DNA of 64,000 bases from M3007 sp031398055 (lineage in GTDB: Bacteria > Bacteroidota > Bacteroidia > Chitinophagales > Saprospiraceae): positions 1 through 64,000 of the forward strand of contig JANNMS010000115.1 in NCBI GenBank assembly GCA_031398055.1, in the 5' to 3' direction. The position numbers were made by a program, and so were the translations under genes. Each line of letters starts with the position of its first letter. Within the stretch, counting starts at the first letter, position 1. The notes beneath the pieces were generated by a model. That model was not told the origin of the DNA. It saw nothing but the letters and a program-made list of their open reading frames with translations, and made no database searches. Of the stretch, positions 62,341 through 64,000 are shown one piece after another.

Positions 62341-63411
62341 ATGCAAAAAATATACAAAACCCTCCTAGGCGGCTCCTCTATTTTTGGGCTGGCAGCCATC
62401 GGAACGCTGATTTTTGGGGGCAGCCTGAACGCGATGGGCATTTTCGTCATCGCCGCGCTCGTCTTTTTGGCGATTGGCGGATTGGGAAAACCCACCATCA
62501 AGCAACTCACTTTTACAATTTGGGTCATCGTGGCCGTGGCAATCGGGATGTTTTTTCCGGATTATTTCCGCCAAATCGGTGATTTCAAAATGACGAAACT
62601 CATCGTCCCGCTGATTCAGTTAATCATGTTCAGCATGGGCACGGAAATGAGTTTAAAAGATTTTGAAAGCGTTTTTAAAACGCCGAAAGCCGTTTTGATT
62701 GGTTTGGTTTGTCATTTTACGATTATGCCGATGGTGGGCGTTGCGCTTGCCACCAGTTTTGGTTTTGAACCCGAAATCGCGGCGGGCATCGTGCTGATGG
62801 GCTGTGTTCCGAGCGGTGTCACGTCCAACGTGCTGGCTTTTATTGCCAAAGCGAACCTGCCTTTGTCGGTGACCATCGCTACCGTTTCGACCTTGATTGC
62901 GCCGCTGGCAACGCCTTTTTTGATGAAAATGCTGGCTGGGCAGTTTGTGGAAATCAATTATGTGGCCATGATGCTGCACGTCGTGGAAATCATCATCGTG
63001 CCGATTTTTCTTGGGCTTGCGGTCAATAAACTCATCCGCAGCGGGGCAAAATGGATAAAATCCATCATGCCCATTTTATCCATGTGCGGCGTGTTTATGG
63101 TGGTGCTGTTGATTGTTGCGTCCGGGCGGGACGCTTTGTTGAAAATTGGCCCCTTGCTTTTTGTGGCATCCATGGTTCATCATTCGCTGGGCTATTTTTT
63201 GGGTTATTGGAGCGGCAAACTGATGAAATTGGACGAGGCGACTTGCCGAACTATTTCATTGGAAGTTGGGATGCAAAATGCGGGCCTCGCCTCCGGCATC
63301 GCGCTGCAAATGGGCAAAGTGGCGACCGTTGGCTTGGCATCCGCGATTGCTGCGCCGTGGATGACGATTTCGGGGTCTTTGTTGGCGAATTGGTGGCGGA
63401 ATAGGGCGTGA
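62341..63411 (+). CDS. BASS-family transporter
   Basis: This 356-aa membrane protein has about nine hydrophobic segments and the BASS core: MFSMGTEMSLKDFESVFKTPK, MGCVPSGVTSNVLAF (conserved GxCPGG-like site), and SLEVGMQNAGLASGIAL. It should import an organic anion (such as a carboxylate) with sodium. Operon position suggests it feeds the CoA-transferase pathway. Confidence 0.9.
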   Translation: MQKIYKTLLGGSSIFGLAAIGTLIFGGSLNAMGIFVIAALVFLAIGGLGKPTIKQLTFTIWVIVAVAIGMFFPDYFRQIGDFKMTKLIVPLIQLIMFSMGTEMSLKDFESVFKTPKAVLIGLVCHFTIMPMVGVALATSFGFEPEIAAGIVLMGCVPSGVTSNVLAFIAKANLPLSVTIATVSTLIAPLATPFLMKMLAGQFVEINYVAMMLHVVEIIIVPIFLGLAVNKLIRSGAKWIKSIMPILSMCGVFMVVLLIVASGRDALLKIGPLLFVASMVHHSLGYFLGYWSGKLMKLDEATCRTISLEVGMQNAGLASGIALQMGKVATVGLASAIAAPWMTISGSLLANWWRNRA

Positions 63412-63428
63412 TGTTTTGATTTAGTTTT

Positions 63429-63689
63429 TCAGGAAAAACACTCTAACATCCGCGACGAGCGGATGCGGTTGTAATAGCCGTAAAAATAGATTTTCAGCAA
63501 ATCAGCCGGTGAGTAGGAAGGCGCGCCCATGTGGCTGTCCTGAACGGCGCGGAACCCCAGCTTTTGCAAATCCAACGAGTTGACAAAGGCCTCGATGACG
63601 CGCACCGGATTGTCCTCGGCTATCAAGTCCTCCAAAGGCGTGGCGAACAGGCCGTACTGTATCCGGGAAAGTCCAGTTTTTCGTGCCAT
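63429..63689 (-). pseudogene. Truncated IS1182/IS5-type transposase
   Basis: This 86-aa piece matches the N terminus of DUF772-type transposases: DNPVRVIEAFVNSLDLQKLG, then SYSPADLLKIYFYGYYNRIR. It stops soon after NRIRSSR, where intact transposases continue for hundreds of residues. Remnant of an element. Confidence 0.8.
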
Positions 63690-63775
63690 TTCTTGATGAT
63701 TGGTTGTGTGCCGAAAGCTATATCGTTTTCTGGTGATTCATAGCAATTTTGGACTTTTTTCTCAATCTGACGGTG

Positions 63776-63841
63776 GCACTCCCGCACACCGCCGCCTGCG
63801 TTGGCTTCGAGTTAGGCTTTGGCGGCGGTTGGCGGGAGTGC
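63776..63841. repeat. Imperfect inverted repeat near the transposase fragment
   Basis: Arms GCACTCCCGCACACCGCCGCC and GGCGGCGGTTGGCGGGAGTGC differ at two positions. Could be the end of the lost element or an independent repeat. Confidence 0.65.
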
Positions 63842-63883
63842 ATTGTTCGCTGAATTTTATTTATTTCACTGATAATGAGCGTT

Positions 63884-64000
63884 TTATCCCGGTGGAGTGT
63901 CCTTTCTTAATTGCTCAACTTCGCCGAATGACAGTTCAGTAATCTCCATGATTTGTTCATTTGTATCTCCTCGTTTGATGCACCTCAACGCCATTTTTTT
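63884..64000 (-). CDS. C-terminal end of an Rpn/transposase-type gene (partial)
   Basis: Reading leftwards from the window edge gives KKMALRCIKRGDTNEQIMEI, then TELSFGEVEQLRKDTPPG and stop. This helix pair is the common C terminus of Rpn-type PD-(D/E)XK nuclease proteins. The gene continues beyond the window, so only the tail is seen. Confidence 0.65.
   Translation of the reverse strand, partial: KKMALRCIKRGDTNEQIMEITELSFGEVEQLRKDTPPG

Overview
The window is a 64 kb chromosomal piece of a Bacteroidota genome, probably from the Saprospiria/Chitinophagia side of the phylum. The evidence is two secreted proteins with type IX secretion (T9SS) C-terminal sorting domains, a DUF3098-uppP pair, LytTR/His-kinase pairs, promoters of the TTTG-N19-20-TAnnTTTG type, and a ribosomal protein with the C-terminal helix-hairpin-helix tail seen on ribosomal proteins in this phylum. 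I saw no rRNA, tRNA or CRISPR array. Most of the sequence is coding, with genes in short operons on both strands.

Layout. 0-6 kb: GC-rich repeats, an Sll1717-type P-loop ATPase, and a 1376-aa protein built like soluble adenylyl cyclase (two cyclase domains, AAA ATPase, TPRs). 6-9 kb: recR, truA and a low-molecular-weight phosphatase in one operon. 9-13 kb: a muconolactone-isomerase-like protein, a secreted protein and a TMTC-like TPR glycosyltransferase. 13-19 kb: an XRE regulator, a lipoprotein toxin with an AHH nuclease tip and its Imm11-like partner, a LytTR/LytS two-component pair and a Crp/Fnr regulator. 19-28 kb: DUF3098-uppP, DUF1963-ybeY, an anti-sigma-type ATPase, a frameshifted GT39 glycosyltransferase, an acyl-CoA ligase and a GT2. 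28-38 kb: a Dna2-like nuclease-helicase, an Rpn nuclease, a nucleotidyltransferase-like pair, a UvrD/RecB-type helicase, an outer-membrane barrel protein and rpmH. 39-50 kb: a large T9SS protein, three small unknown genes, dprA, a histidine kinase and recQ. 50-55 kb: a TerC-family protein, rplU with an rpmA fused to a long tail, and a second T9SS protein. 55-64 kb: a DUF4143 ATPase, an alpha/beta hydrolase, then a catabolic cluster (SDR, CoA-transferase and hydratase diverging from VOC, IclR regulator and BASS transporter), ending in a truncated transposase and the tail of an Rpn-type gene.

The most unusual structure is in the repeats and gene remnants rather than in one new operon. A TTATTGGG-based inverted array occurs at five intergenic sites. 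A 26-27 bp GC-rich element sits inside four unrelated coding regions in all three reading frames. Two copies of the last 24 codons of a LytTR gene and one copy of the first codons of the cyclase gene lie between other genes, as traces of lost paralogues. The best candidate functional systems are the soluble-adenylyl-cyclase-like protein, the AHH toxin/Imm11 pair, the nucleotidyltransferase-like pair at 32.2-33.0 kb and the L27 fusion.
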